A stretch of DNA of 64,000 nucleotides from Flavobacteriales bacterium (GCA_016702645.1 JADJDP010000002.1:124001-188000); one strand, 5' to 3'. Positions 9,504 through 18,650 are shown, counted from the stretch's first letter. Notes: generated from the sequence alone by a model not told the origin. Numbers and translations are program-made.

Positions 9504-10091
9504 ATGCCATTGAACGCACGCAGAACCGGCCGTATCCTTCTTGGCTATTTCTTCCGGGGATTGCTCCTGCTGGTGCCCATCACGGTCGTCATCTGGGCCA
9601 TGTGGCGGGTGCTCGCCTTCCTCGACGGCATCATCCCGATCGATATTCCAGGCTTGGGCCTGGCGTCGTTGATCGCCATCGTTTTGGTCGTGGGTTGGCT
9701 GGGCAGCACCATCCTGTTCCAGCCCCTGGCGGAATTCGGGGATGAGATCCTCCAGCGCATTCCGTTCGTGAAGACGATGTACGGCGCGCTGAAGGACCTT
9801 GTGGAAGCCTTCGTGGGAAGCAAGCGGCGCTTCGATCGTCCAGTGCTCGTGAAGTTCGGGAACGGAGTTCAGGCCGAACGCCTGGGCTTCATTACGCAGG
9901 CGGACTTGAGCCACTTGGGCATGGTGCCCGGCAAGGTGGCCGTTTATTTCCCGCACTCCTTCGCATGGAGCGGAAACTTGCTGATCGTGCCCATGGAGAA
10001 CGTTACTCCGCTCGATGCGCGCCCGGCCGACGTGATGAAGTTCGCCGTGAGCGGTGGCGTATCGCAGGTGGACGAAGAAGAACAGCAGTGA
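9504..10091 (+). CDS. DUF502 family membrane protein
   Basis: A 195-residue protein with two membrane helices near residues 15-35 and 50-70 (LLLLVPITVVIWAMW; LIAIVLVVGWLGSTI) followed by the conserved PFVKTMYGALKDLVEAF and VAVYFPHSFAWSGNLLIVP. This is the DUF502 pattern; the function is unknown. The ATG at 9504 is chosen because it is immediately preceded by a promoter-like box (9492-9499) and by the basic segment MPLNARRTGR. Confidence 0.85.
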   Translation: MPLNARRTGRILLGYFFRGLLLLVPITVVIWAMWRVLAFLDGIIPIDIPGLGLASLIAIVLVVGWLGSTILFQPLAEFGDEILQRIPFVKTMYGALKDLVEAFVGSKRRFDRPVLVKFGNGVQAERLGFITQADLSHLGMVPGKVAVYFPHSFAWSGNLLIVPMENVTPLDARPADVMKFAVSGGVSQVDEEEQQ

Positions 10092-10126
10092 TCTTCACGG
10101 CACAGCCATTGCTAGCAGCGCCAACC

Positions 10127-10996
10127 ATGAGAGCATCATACTCCCTCCTTATCTGGTCGTTCCTGCTCACGACGTTCATTCAAGCACAGACTAACGTGAG
10201 CATCAGCTCTTACACCTTCAGCAATGGGGTGCACCCAACCATCAGCTTCCTCTTCGAGGGTACCGATGTGAAGTACGTGGAAGGGTTCTGGCGTGACGAA
10301 CTGAAGCGAATGAGCCAGGAGGTTTCGTCCAAGAAGGAAGTGATCGGTGCGGGTGCCCTGTTGCCACAGGTATCGCCGGACACGGTGCGCGTGCTGGTGA
10401 AAGCGGAGCAGCGCAAGGGAAGCCCGATGCTCACCGCGCACGTGGCGATCCTGACGCGCAGCGGTTGGGTGGGCCCGGATAGCGATCCGGCGGTGTTCGA
10501 AGGAGCGAAGAGCTTCGTACAGGAGCGAAGCACGGCCTTGCGTCGCCAACTCGCCCAACAGGAACTGACAAAGGCCGAGCGAGCGCTGATGAACTTGCGA
10601 AATGACCTCTCGGGTCTCCAGCGCGATAAGGAGCGTGCCGAAGCGGGCATCGAGAAGAGCAAGCAGAAGGCCGCCGAAGCCCTGCAGGAACAAGAGCGTA
10701 CGCAGAAGGACCTGGATGAGCTGGTCCCCAAGGTGGAGGCGCAACGGGCGGCCAATACCACCACGCCGAACGAAGAGAACGCGAAACTCCTGAGCGACCT
10801 GCTCAAGCAACAGTCACGATTGCAGGACAAGCACCGCAAGGCGCTCGATGACGAGCGGGCCATGAAGAAGAAGGCGGACGACCTCGCGTGGGACATCCGC
10901 AAGAACGTGGAGGACCAGGCGCGCAAGAGCGAGGAGATCGCCAGACAGGAGACACTGGTGGCTTCGCTCCGCGAGAAACTGGCTGCCATCCACTAG
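10127..10996 (+). CDS. Secreted protein with a long coiled coil
   Basis: A 289-residue protein with a signal peptide (cleavage near IQA-QTN). The first half is a compact domain of unknown family (residues about 25-140). The second half is heptad-rich and strongly charged (LRRQLAQQELTKAERALMNL and onward), predicting a continuous coiled coil to the C-terminus. No catalytic motif is visible. It starts 35 bp after the DUF502 gene and may share its transcript. It is likely periplasmic. Confidence 0.6.
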   Translation: MRASYSLLIWSFLLTTFIQAQTNVSISSYTFSNGVHPTISFLFEGTDVKYVEGFWRDELKRMSQEVSSKKEVIGAGALLPQVSPDTVRVLVKAEQRKGSPMLTAHVAILTRSGWVGPDSDPAVFEGAKSFVQERSTALRRQLAQQELTKAERALMNLRNDLSGLQRDKERAEAGIEKSKQKAAEALQEQERTQKDLDELVPKVEAQRAANTTTPNEENAKLLSDLLKQQSRLQDKHRKALDDERAMKKKADDLAWDIRKNVEDQARKSEEIARQETLVASLREKLAAIH

Positions 10997-11032
10997 GGTC
11001 TCCCGCTACCTTGGCGGGCCTTCTCCCGCCGA

Positions 11033-11944
11033 ATGCACAGCCGTCGCAACGCCCTGCTGCTCCTGCACCTCACGGTGTTCATCTGGGGCTTCACGGGCAT
11101 CTTCGGAAAGCTCATCCAGCAAGGAACGCTGCACTTGGTGTACACCCGCACGGTCATCGCCATGACCGGCCTTGCGCTCGCCGCGTGGTGGATGCGAAGG
11201 ACGCTCTCGCCGCGAACCCCTGAGCTGAAGCACTATTTCTTCACGGGGGTGCTCATCGCGGCGCACTGGATCACCTTCTATGGTGCCATCAAGATCAGTA
11301 CGGCCAGCATCGCTGCCGCATGCCTCAGCACGAGCACGGTCTTCACCGCGCTGTTGGAACCCATCTGGTTCAAGCGGCGCATACGCGCCTACGAAGTCGT
11401 GCTCGGCATCGTGGTCGTGGGGGCGTTGGTCCTGTTGTTCGGATTGGAAACGAAGTACCGGCTCGGCATCGCGGTGGCGGTGCTCAGTGCGTTGCTGAGC
11501 GCGTGGTTCAACATCATCAACGCGGTGCTGGTGCGGCGCGATGATGCGATGCGGATCAGCTTCTATGAGATCGCGAGCGTAGCGGCCATCATGGGTCTCG
11601 GCCTCCTGGTGATGGGCGATCTGCCACCACCTCTCTGGGAACTTCCCACGAGCGACATCGTTTATCATTTGTTGCTCGGGCTGGTCTGTACCTCGTTCTC
11701 CTTTGTCGCGGGCATCCTGGTGATGAAGCAGCTATCGCCGTTCACCGTCATGATCACCGTGAACCTGGAGCCGGTGTACACCATCCTCATTGCGCTGCTG
11801 ATCTGGGGTGCGGAAGAGCGAATGCGTACGGGCTCTTACCTCGGCATTGCGCTGATCCTGGCGTGCCTGCTGGCGAACGGCTGGTTCCAGCGCAAGCGCA
11901 CCGCCCAGGAATTGGCGGAGCCTGACCCCCTGGGTCGCGGGTGA
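11033..11944 (+). CDS. EamA/DMT superfamily transporter
   Basis: A 303-residue protein with about ten hydrophobic helices arranged as two EamA repeats (roughly residues 5-140 and 150-290). The motif VNLEPVYTILIALLIWGAEE near the end of the second repeat is typical of drug/metabolite transporters. Substrate unknown. The ATG follows a TACCTTGG box by 18 bp. Confidence 0.85.
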   Translation: MHSRRNALLLLHLTVFIWGFTGIFGKLIQQGTLHLVYTRTVIAMTGLALAAWWMRRTLSPRTPELKHYFFTGVLIAAHWITFYGAIKISTASIAAACLSTSTVFTALLEPIWFKRRIRAYEVVLGIVVVGALVLLFGLETKYRLGIAVAVLSALLSAWFNIINAVLVRRDDAMRISFYEIASVAAIMGLGLLVMGDLPPPLWELPTSDIVYHLLLGLVCTSFSFVAGILVMKQLSPFTVMITVNLEPVYTILIALLIWGAEERMRTGSYLGIALILACLLANGWFQRKRTAQELAEPDPLGRG

Positions 11945-11989
11945 ACCCACCGGGGGCTGCGGTTGTTCACGGGTATCTTCGCGCACCGC

Positions 11990-13957
11990 ATGTCCATGAT
12001 CGACACCACATCACGAAACCGCTACTGCCCTAGCCTCGTTCGTTATGAGCGTTGGCGTACGCGCGAGGTCCGCATCGGCGATATCGGTATCGGTGGCTCG
12101 CATCCGATCAGGGTGCAGAGCATGACCACCACGGACACGATGGACACGGCCGCGACCGTGGCACAGAGCATCCGGATGATCGAGGCCGGTTGTGAACTCG
12201 TGCGGATCACCGCACCCAGCAAGAAGGAGGCGGAGAACCTTGCGGTGATCAAGAAGCAGTTGCAGGCTGCGGGTTTCAATACGCCGCTCGTCGCAGACAT
12301 CCACTTCACGCCGAACGCGGCGGAGATCGCTGCACGCATCGTGGAGAAGGTGCGCGTGAACCCGGGCAACTACGTGGACAAGAAGAAGTTCGATGTGCGC
12401 GAGTACACCGACGCCGAATACGATGCCGAATTGCAGCGTATCCGTGAACGATTCCTGCCGCTCGTGCGGATCTGCAAGGAGCACGGTACGGCCATGCGCA
12501 TCGGCACCAATCATGGTAGCCTGAGCGATCGCATCCTGAACCGCTACGGGGATACACCGTTGGGCATGGTGGAAAGTGCCTTCGAGTTCCTGCGGGTATG
12601 TCGCGATGAGAACTACCACGACATCGTGCTGAGCATGAAGGCCAGCAATACCCAGGTGATGGTACAAGCCTACCGCCTGCTCGTCCATCGCATGATGGAG
12701 CTCGGCTGGGATTATCCGTTGCATTTGGGCGTGACCGAAGCGGGTGATGGAGAGGATGGCCGCGTGAAGAGCGCGGTAGGCATTGGCGCACTGCTGGAAG
12801 ATGGACTTGGTGATACGGTGCGCGTGAGCCTTACGGAGGAGCCCGAGTTCGAGATCCCGGTCGCACGCGCGTTGGTTGACCGTTATGCCGATCGTCGCAA
12901 CCACGGCGCCATCCCTCCAAGCGAGAACTGGCCGCTTCATCCGTTCGATCACGAACGGCGTCGTACCCATGAAGTGCTGAACATCGGTGCGCGGCACGTG
13001 CCGGTTGTGATGGCGGACCTGAGCGGAAAGGAGAAGATCACGCCGGCCACATTGTTCGCATGGGGCTATCGCTACAGCGTTCCATTGGATAAGTGGAACC
13101 TCACCGACCAGGCCTGCGATTACGCTTTCATTGGCAAGCACCGCATCGACTTCGAGATCCCTGGCACATTAAATATCGTGCAGGAACACGCTGTTTGGTT
13201 GCTCGATAGGGACAAGGAGCGGCACTACCCCTTCATTAACGCGAAGGTGTACTTGGCCTCTCCGGAGCTACATCCGTACTTGAACCTGATCTATGCGACA
13301 TTGCCCGATCTGTTGGGGGAAGACGGCGTTGCCTTCATTTCCAAGTTGAAGGAAGATCGCGCCGCCGTGCTGCTGATCGACACCTACAACGCGCATGGCA
13401 TGGCCGAGCAGCGCCGCTTGTTCGTGGAACTGATGAACGCCGGTTGCGGCGTGCCCGTGATCATCGGTCGTGCCTACGGAGCGATCACCAACGAAGAGTT
13501 GGTACTGCACAGCAGCACGGATATAGGTCCGTTGTTCCTTGATGGACTTGGCGATGGCATCTTCATCGCCGATGAACACGGCGGTCGCGAGGACCTCGTT
13601 TGCCGCACTGCCTTTGGCGTTCTTCAGGCAACGCGCACGCGCACGAGCAAAACCGAGTACATCAGTTGTCCGAGCTGCGGCCGTACGCTCTTCGACCTAC
13701 AGGAGACCACGGCGAGGATCCGTGCGCGGACCAGCCACTTGAAAGGAGTGAAGATCGGGATCATGGGCTGCATCGTGAACGGACCCGGTGAGATGGCCGA
13801 TGCCGATTACGGCTATGTGGGCACCGGCCCTGGCGTGATCACGCTCTACAAGGAAAAGGAAGTGGTCAAGCGCAACGTTCCTAGCGCGCAAGCGGTGGAT
13901 GAGCTGATCGCGCTGATCAAGCAGCACGGGGATTGGGTGGAACTGCCTACTTCATGA
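11990..13957 (+). CDS. ispG: 4-hydroxy-3-methylbut-2-enyl diphosphate synthase, long form
   Basis: A 655-residue protein that converts 2-C-methyl-erythritol 2,4-cyclodiphosphate to HMBPP in the MEP isoprenoid pathway. The TIM-barrel part (GGSHPIRVQSMTTTDTMDT, LVADIHFTP, RVNPGNYVDKK) is followed by a large insertion before the C-terminal domain with CPSCGRTLFDLQ and GIMGCIVNGPGEMADADYGY, whose cysteines bind the 4Fe-4S cluster. The insertion is normal for the long form found in Bacteroidota, Chlamydia and plastids. The start at 11990 is preferred to a TTG at 11963; a TATCTTCG box lies at 11974-11981. Confidence 0.93.
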   Translation: MSMIDTTSRNRYCPSLVRYERWRTREVRIGDIGIGGSHPIRVQSMTTTDTMDTAATVAQSIRMIEAGCELVRITAPSKKEAENLAVIKKQLQAAGFNTPLVADIHFTPNAAEIAARIVEKVRVNPGNYVDKKKFDVREYTDAEYDAELQRIRERFLPLVRICKEHGTAMRIGTNHGSLSDRILNRYGDTPLGMVESAFEFLRVCRDENYHDIVLSMKASNTQVMVQAYRLLVHRMMELGWDYPLHLGVTEAGDGEDGRVKSAVGIGALLEDGLGDTVRVSLTEEPEFEIPVARALVDRYADRRNHGAIPPSENWPLHPFDHERRRTHEVLNIGARHVPVVMADLSGKEKITPATLFAWGYRYSVPLDKWNLTDQACDYAFIGKHRIDFEIPGTLNIVQEHAVWLLDRDKERHYPFINAKVYLASPELHPYLNLIYATLPDLLGEDGVAFISKLKEDRAAVLLIDTYNAHGMAEQRRLFVELMNAGCGVPVIIGRAYGAITNEELVLHSSTDIGPLFLDGLGDGIFIADEHGGREDLVCRTAFGVLQATRTRTSKTEYISCPSCGRTLFDLQETTARIRARTSHLKGVKIGIMGCIVNGPGEMADADYGYVGTGPGVITLYKEKEVVKRNVPSAQAVDELIALIKQHGDWVELPTS

Positions 13958-13974
13958 TCCAACGCCCAAGGCTT

Positions 13975-14592
13975 ATGAAACACCCTGCTCTTGTTCTTCT
14001 GTTCGTAGCACTTTGTTCTCCGCTCTTCGCGCAGCGAACCCGTAGCCTCGAATCCATGGCCGTTACCATGGAAGGCTCGTACACCAATGCCGAGCAAGCC
14101 AAGGCTGACACCAACTACATGGAGATCGAGCTGGAAATGGTGCGCATCTGGGGTAAACGGAAGGATGGCGCCTGGTTCTATGTGGAGCAGGCTGCTGCGG
14201 ACACCAAGGACAGGCCTTATCGCCAGCGCGTGTACCGTGTGCAGGAAGTGAACGACAGCACCTTCACCAGTGACATCTTAACGATCAAGAGCGGGGAAGC
14301 GCTCCAAGGCGCTTACAAAGACCCGTTAAAACTCGACGCCCTCCGCGCTGATTCATTGGGCTTGCTCGAAGGCTGCACGATCCGACTCCAACGTCGGGGC
14401 AACGTGTATGTGGGCGGTACGCACGGACGCGATTGCCCCAACCAACGTGGCAAAGCCGCCTACGCCACCAGCGAGGTGAGCTTGTCCAGTAACCGCATGG
14501 TGAGCTGGGATCGTGGGTACAACGATGCTGGGGAGCAGGTGTGGGGTGCCGAAAAGGGCGGCTACATCTTCCTCAAGCGTAAGCGGTACTAA
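13975..14592 (+). CDS. CpcT/CpeT-like lyase family protein, secreted
   Basis: A 205-residue protein with a signal peptide (ALVLLFVALCSPLFAQ). The mature part reads WFYVEQA, PYRQRVYRV, GCTIRLQRRGNVYVGGTHGRDC, TSEVSLSSNRMVSWDRGY and VWGAEKGGYIFLK. That is the motif series of CpcT/CpeT chromophore lyases, which attach bilins to phycobiliproteins in cyanobacteria. Relatives also occur in non-photosynthetic bacteria, where the ligand is unknown, and nothing else here suggests bilin biology. An earlier in-frame ATG at 13954 overlaps the ispG stop; 13975 begins the signal peptide. Confidence 0.75.
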   Translation: MKHPALVLLFVALCSPLFAQRTRSLESMAVTMEGSYTNAEQAKADTNYMEIELEMVRIWGKRKDGAWFYVEQAAADTKDRPYRQRVYRVQEVNDSTFTSDILTIKSGEALQGAYKDPLKLDALRADSLGLLEGCTIRLQRRGNVYVGGTHGRDCPNQRGKAAYATSEVSLSSNRMVSWDRGYNDAGEQVWGAEKGGYIFLKRKRY

Positions 14593-14599
14593 AACCGCA

Positions 14600-14625
14600 A
14601 AGCCGCACAGGTAAGTGTGCGGCTT
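14600..14625 (+). terminator. Hairpin terminator after the CpcT-like gene
   Basis: A 9-bp stem (AAGCCGCAC region 14600-14608 with GTGCGGCTT region 14617-14625) and an 8-nt loop start eight bases after the stop codon. No clear T run follows, so it may act weakly or in both directions. Confidence 0.5.
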
Positions 14626-14650
14626 CGGGCTATGGCGTATTTGGTTGGTT

Positions 14651-14776
14651 CTATGGAGAGGTCACCACTTGCGCGGTGGGCTCGGTCTTACGTGCTGAAA
14701 CGTTGCCGCTAACGGCGAACACGAGCACGATGAGCAGGACTGCTGCCTGTATGAGGGTGCGGTGCTTGATCTGCAT
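14651..14776 (-). CDS. Small hydrophobic peptide, hypothetical
   Basis: A possible 41-residue product starting MQIKHRTLIQAAVLL. It has one hydrophobic stretch (residues 9-24) and a polar tail. It could be a small membrane or secreted peptide. The open frame extends upstream to 14920 over the regulator gene, but that part looks non-coding. Evidence is only an open frame with a plausible membrane segment. Confidence 0.3.
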   Translation of the reverse strand: MQIKHRTLIQAAVLLIVLVFAVSGNVSARKTEPTAQVVTSP

Positions 14777-14906
14777 GGTGTGGAGGATGGGTGGTTCGAT
14801 CGGTATGGCCCTGTGAACGGGCCGAGCCCCGCCCAGTTCCAACTTTTCGACCGAGCACAAATGGCGATCGACGGATCTTGTCAAGCCCATGCCGTGCCTT
14901 TCCGCG

Positions 14907-15194
14907 CTATTTGCCCACATATTCCTTGATCGCCTTCACGTAGTGTTCGAAGGCAGCGAGCCCCTGCGGTGTGAGGGAACAGGCGGTGTTCGGGTAATTG
15001 TCCTTGAAGGTCTTCTCCACCCGCACGTAGCCCGCCTCCTTCAATTTGGAGATCTGCACGCTCAGATTGCCACGCGTGGCGCCGGTCTTCTCCAACAGGA
15101 AGTTGAAGTCGGCCCCTTCCACCGCGACCAGCAGGCTTGTGATCGCCAGCCGCAGTTGGTTGTGCAGGACCGGGTCAAGCGGTGCGAAGGCCAT
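14907..15194 (-). CDS. Small winged-helix transcriptional regulator
   Basis: A 95-residue protein of the winged-helix type PF13601. The segment LLEKTGATRGNLSVQISKLKEAGYVRVEK is the helix-turn-helix plus wing, followed by SLTPQGLAAFEHYVKAI. Such one-domain regulators in Bacteroidota usually sit next to a membrane protein, as here. The start overlaps the end of the upstream membrane gene by 20 bp, so the two are translationally coupled. The signal it senses is unknown. Confidence 0.8.
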   Translation of the reverse strand: MAFAPLDPVLHNQLRLAITSLLVAVEGADFNFLLEKTGATRGNLSVQISKLKEAGYVRVEKTFKDNYPNTACSLTPQGLAAFEHYVKAIKEYVGK

Positions 15195-15762
15195 TCTCTT
15201 GTCGCATCAACATGAAACCGGGAATGATATACCCGCAGAGCATGGCTCCACAGTAGAGGGCTGTAAGGATCAGGGCATCACTGGTGATGTGCATGAGGAT
15301 GCCCGCGACCCAGAAGAGGATGCCGCCGATGATGAGCGGCCGGAACCGCATGATCTGCCCGGTCATGAAGGTGGGGATGCCCGTGAGCAGGGTGATCATG
15401 GCCCCTGGATCGCGATGCGCGACCACACTGCACACGATGGTGATGAGCATGGTGATCACGAAGGAAGACCAGAGCCAGCCGATGATGCCGTCCATTGGGT
15501 TGCTCACCGGTGCGAGTTTGCCCTGGCGTGCGCCATGCACCGAACTGATGATGCCGCCGATGATGCCCACCACGCCCCACGGCGCGCCATGGATCCAGCC
15601 ATCCGGCCTATCCCGCAGCAGGTAGGTGGCGAGCATGGCTCCGGTGAGGAGGATCCCCCACAGGAGGAAGTAGAAGCTTACACGCGAAAAACTCTTCTTG
15701 GCCTGGCCGATCATGCTTTCGATCAGCTTCAGGCTTTGTTCGGGGGGGAGGTCCTGTTCCAT
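15175..15762 (-). CDS. Membrane protein paired with the HTH regulator
   Basis: About 195 residues with five to six hydrophobic helices (FYFLLWGILLTGAMLATYLL, VVGIIGGIISSV, WSSFVITMLITIVCSVV, LIIGGILFWVAGILMHI, LYCGAMLCGYIIPGFML). No transporter motif is recognised. The start at 15762 (or one codon earlier, 15765) lies 20 bp downstream of a near-perfect promoter. Gene order (membrane protein, then regulator) and their overlap suggest a single regulatory unit. Confidence 0.7.
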   Translation of the reverse strand: MEQDLPPEQSLKLIESMIGQAKKSFSRVSFYFLLWGILLTGAMLATYLLRDRPDGWIHGAPWGVVGIIGGIISSVHGARQGKLAPVSNPMDGIIGWLWSSFVITMLITIVCSVVAHRDPGAMITLLTGIPTFMTGQIMRFRPLIIGGILFWVAGILMHITSDALILTALYCGAMLCGYIIPGFMLMRQENGLRTA

Positions 15763-15782
15763 CATAATTGTGGTTGAGGTGG

Positions 15783-15813
15783 CAAACATAGACAAGTTTA
15801 TATAACAAACAAT
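15783..15813 (-). promoter_or_regulatory. Bacteroidota-type promoter of the membrane protein-HTH operon
   Basis: Read on the minus strand, the -7 box is TATGTTTG (15783-15790), a full match to TAnnTTTG. An ATTG lies 19 bp upstream (15810-15813) and a TTTG 15 bp upstream (15806-15809) as the -33 element. The whole space is AT-rich, unlike the surrounding DNA. Confidence 0.65.
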
Positions 15814-15836
15814 ACTCGTCCACGACTTTTGTTCCA

Positions 15837-16499
15837 ATGCAGCGCATCCTACTGGCAGGAGCCACGGGTTTGATCGGGTCTACCGCCCTAGACTGCGCTC
15901 TGGAGGATGCCCGCTTCGACCGGGTGATCGCCATCACGCGAAAGCCACTGACGCCCAAGCCGAAGCTGGAACAATGGGTCGCCGCTGACGGAGATCTTCT
16001 TTCCGCTCTGCTGAATGAACCGGTGAGCGCTGTGATATGCTGTTTGGGCACCACCATGCGGAACGTGGGCGGGGACAAGGCGCGCTTCATCCATGTGGAC
16101 AAGGACCTAGTCCTCGGTCTGGGACGGTGGGCGAGGTCGCATGGCGTGCCGATTTTCTGCGTGGTGAGCGCCGTGGGTGCCGATGCGTCATCCGCGATCT
16201 TCTACAACCGAGTGAAGGGAGAGATGGAGGATGGCCTGAAGGCTCTGGGCTTTCCCGCGTTGCACATCTTCCAACCTTCCATCCTCACCGGTCCGCGGAT
16301 CGAGAAGCGGTTGGGCGAACGCATCGGTATTGCGATGATGAAAGTGGTTGCTCCATTGCTTCCTCCTCGCATGAAGCCCATGCCGCACGACATGCTTGCT
16401 CACGCGCTGATCAATTCAACAGGCATTGCTGTCGGCGGCACGCACCGTTACACGGAGATTCGTGCGCTGGCGGCTCAGAAGTTCACGACGGTGCCGTGA
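15837..16499 (+). CDS. NAD(P)-binding Rossmann-fold protein
   Basis: A 220-residue atypical short-chain dehydrogenase-like protein. The dinucleotide-binding motif GATGLIGS is at residues 8-15, followed by VICCLGTTMRNVGG and the active-site-region YNRVKGEME, in which Tyr and Lys are spaced as in a YxxxK motif. It resembles the HTATIP2-like NAD(P)H-binding group. Substrate not predictable. It is transcribed away from the membrane protein gene with a 74-bp shared spacer. Confidence 0.75.
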   Translation: MQRILLAGATGLIGSTALDCALEDARFDRVIAITRKPLTPKPKLEQWVAADGDLLSALLNEPVSAVICCLGTTMRNVGGDKARFIHVDKDLVLGLGRWARSHGVPIFCVVSAVGADASSAIFYNRVKGEMEDGLKALGFPALHIFQPSILTGPRIEKRLGERIGIAMMKVVAPLLPPRMKPMPHDMLAHALINSTGIAVGGTHRYTEIRALAAQKFTTVP

Positions 16500-17749
16500 G
16501 CGGCGATAAGCTCCGCCTCGTCCAGCCTTAGCTGGAGGCTATCGCGTCGGGCATTGAACGCGAGACGGTTTTCCTCGGCAACAGGTTCCGCGCTGGGGAA
16601 GATCTCCCGTCGCGGATCCACCTGCACACCGTTCTTCCAGAAGCGGAAGCACACGTGTGGCCCCGTGGCAAGGCCCGTGCTTCCCACTTCGCCGATCACA
16701 TCGCCTTGCGCTACGCGCTGGCCATTGCGCACCAGGATCTTGCGCATGTGCAGGTATTGCGTGCTGTAAGTGCCGTTGTGGCGGATCTTCACGAAGTTGC
16801 CGTTGCCACCGGTGCGGCCCGCTTGTTCCACCACACCATCGCCCACTGCGAGGATCGGCGTGCCGTAGGCCGCTGCATAGTCCGTTCCCAAGTGCGCCTT
16901 GAAGACCTTCTGCACCGGATGCAGGCGTCGTTTGCTGAAGCCCGATGAGATCCGGCTGAACTTCAGCGGTGCTTTCAAGAAGGCCTTGCGCAAGCTGTTG
17001 CCTTCCGCATCGAAGTACTGCGCCTGCGTTCCTTGGTCGAAGCCGAACGCTTCCAGCACTCGACCCGCGCTCACATAGCGCGCGGCCAGGATCTCCGGCA
17101 TGCCCACCCGTTCACCGTCCACGGTGCGTTCGCTGTACACCACACTGAAGAGATCGCCTTTCTGGATGCGGTAGAAATCGACCGTCCAAGCGAAGACCTC
17201 GGAGAGCAATACGGCGAGGGCGGGATCCGCACCGGCGGAAGCGAGGTCGTTGTACAGCGCCCCCGTTACCGTGCAGCTGATGCCATGCTCTGTCCTGGAA
17301 ACAGGACGCTGTCCGAAGGTGATCGCCAGGCTATCCGCGCGCAGGTTGAAAACGACGTACTCAACGGGATCCGGCTCGTACACGAAGTGGGTAGGGGTTC
17401 CCGATCCATTTTCGGGGAAGATGAACGCATAGGGATAGCCTGCGCGGAGCTTGCGCACATCGAAGAGGCCGTGCGACCGTTCCACCAAGGCGCTCACCAC
17501 TGTCATTGGCACACCCTGCTCCGATAGCAGATCCCCGAACGTGGCACCCGCCTTCACCACACCTTCGCGCAACACATAGCCGCTCATCGGCAGGCCATAG
17601 GCATCGGCGGGCGGCAAGGGCAGGGGAGTGTTCTCCACCACTACCTCCGGCACGTACTCCACGTGCGGTCGCACATCCACGCCGATCGCCACGTACAGCG
17701 CGGTGGCAGGAACCGCCGCGCCGATCGTCCACTTCACCCATCTCCTCAT
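16475..17749 (-). CDS. M23 family peptidoglycan endopeptidase
   Basis: A 424-residue protein with an N-terminal membrane anchor, an OapA/LysM-like region (about 55-130), a middle domain, and a LytM/M23 domain (about 260-400). Zinc ligands His286 and Asp290 are in HLGTDYAA; His334 is in YLHM. The last motif, normally HxH, reads HVCF (His365, Cys367), so the third zinc ligand position is cysteine. I recall this variant as common in Bacteroidota M23 proteins, so it may still bind zinc. Role: cleaving peptidoglycan cross-links in the periplasm. Its end overlaps the convergent NAD(P)-binding gene by 25 bp. Confidence 0.85.
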   Translation of the reverse strand: MRRWVKWTIGAAVPATALYVAIGVDVRPHVEYVPEVVVENTPLPLPPADAYGLPMSGYVLREGVVKAGATFGDLLSEQGVPMTVVSALVERSHGLFDVRKLRAGYPYAFIFPENGSGTPTHFVYEPDPVEYVVFNLRADSLAITFGQRPVSRTEHGISCTVTGALYNDLASAGADPALAVLLSEVFAWTVDFYRIQKGDLFSVVYSERTVDGERVGMPEILAARYVSAGRVLEAFGFDQGTQAQYFDAEGNSLRKAFLKAPLKFSRISSGFSKRRLHPVQKVFKAHLGTDYAAAYGTPILAVGDGVVEQAGRTGGNGNFVKIRHNGTYSTQYLHMRKILVRNGQRVAQGDVIGEVGSTGLATGPHVCFRFWKNGVQVDPRREIFPSAEPVAEENRLAFNARRDSLQLRLDEAELIAAHGTVVNF

Positions 17750-17819
17750 GGAAGGGCAAATAAGCGGATCGCCCCGGCTTGGCGGCCAGGGCGATCGAGC
17801 TTGTTTCCACGAAGGACTG

Positions 17820-18650
17820 TTACTCCTTCGCGAGCGGATGCATCAATCCATAGGAACTGCTCAGCTCCATCTTGATGGAACCGACGATCACTTTGGCTTG
17901 TGCCAGCACGGGAATGCGGTTGCCGTCATCGGTGATCCACACGTTCAGATCATCATTGGTCTTGAACACGCGACCTTCCTGCACCACAGGTTGGAATTTG
18001 AGGCAACGGTACTTGCCGTTGCGCAATTTGATCGTCTCCTTGCCCATGTAACGGATGCGCAGCGGGAACAATTCGTCGTCCAGGAAGCAGTCGATGGTGA
18101 ACTCGTCGCCCTTCTTCGCTTTGCTGAAGTCCAACGTGCGGGCGTAGTAGAACGCGCTGAGCATGTCCTGCACGCTGCCCGGCACCTTGTGCGTCTTCTT
18201 CTCCTGCGTCACCACCTCGCGCTTGTGTTGTTGGTACACATAGTCCTGCGAGAATTCGTAGCCGCCTTCGCTCACGCGGCGAATGAAGACCCAAGGGAAC
18301 ACGCCCTGCGCATCGAAGTAGCTCTCGTAATGATCATCCACCTTGTAGAAGGTGTTGAAAGCGCCCAAGCTTCTGCCCGTACCCACCGCGCGCCACACTT
18401 TGCGGCCATTGATCTCGCGGTCCGACTCCTTTAGCTCCACGATCGCTTCACCAGCGTTCACGAAGCCGTAGTGGACGATGTAAGTGAGCTTCTCGCCGGG
18501 ACGAAAGGCGTTCTGCTGAACGGTGCGCAAGGGGAAAACCTCCCCAGCAGCCGGTTTCGGCGCCCTGGGTTCGGTCGGTCGGTCGCTCTGCGAAAAGGAC
18601 ATGCTGAACAGTCCGATGCTCGCGAGCAGAATGGTGGTGGAACGTGCCAT
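17820..18650 (-). CDS. DUF3108 domain periplasmic protein
   Basis: A 276-residue protein with a signal peptide (LLASIGLFSMSFSQ). The domain FRPGEKLTYIVHYGFVNAGE, followed by LDFSKAKKGDEFTIDCF and RCLKFQPVVQEGRVF, is typical of DUF3108, an all-beta envelope domain with unknown ligand. The start at 18650 is chosen because it begins the signal peptide; the frame is open a further 20 codons upstream. It lies just after the M23 gene in the direction of transcription. Confidence 0.75.
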   Translation of the reverse strand: MARSTTILLASIGLFSMSFSQSDRPTEPRAPKPAAGEVFPLRTVQQNAFRPGEKLTYIVHYGFVNAGEAIVELKESDREINGRKVWRAVGTGRSLGAFNTFYKVDDHYESYFDAQGVFPWVFIRRVSEGGYEFSQDYVYQQHKREVVTQEKKTHKVPGSVQDMLSAFYYARTLDFSKAKKGDEFTIDCFLDDELFPLRIRYMGKETIKLRNGKYRCLKFQPVVQEGRVFKTNDDLNVWITDDGNRIPVLAQAKVIVGSIKMELSSSYGLMHPLAKE

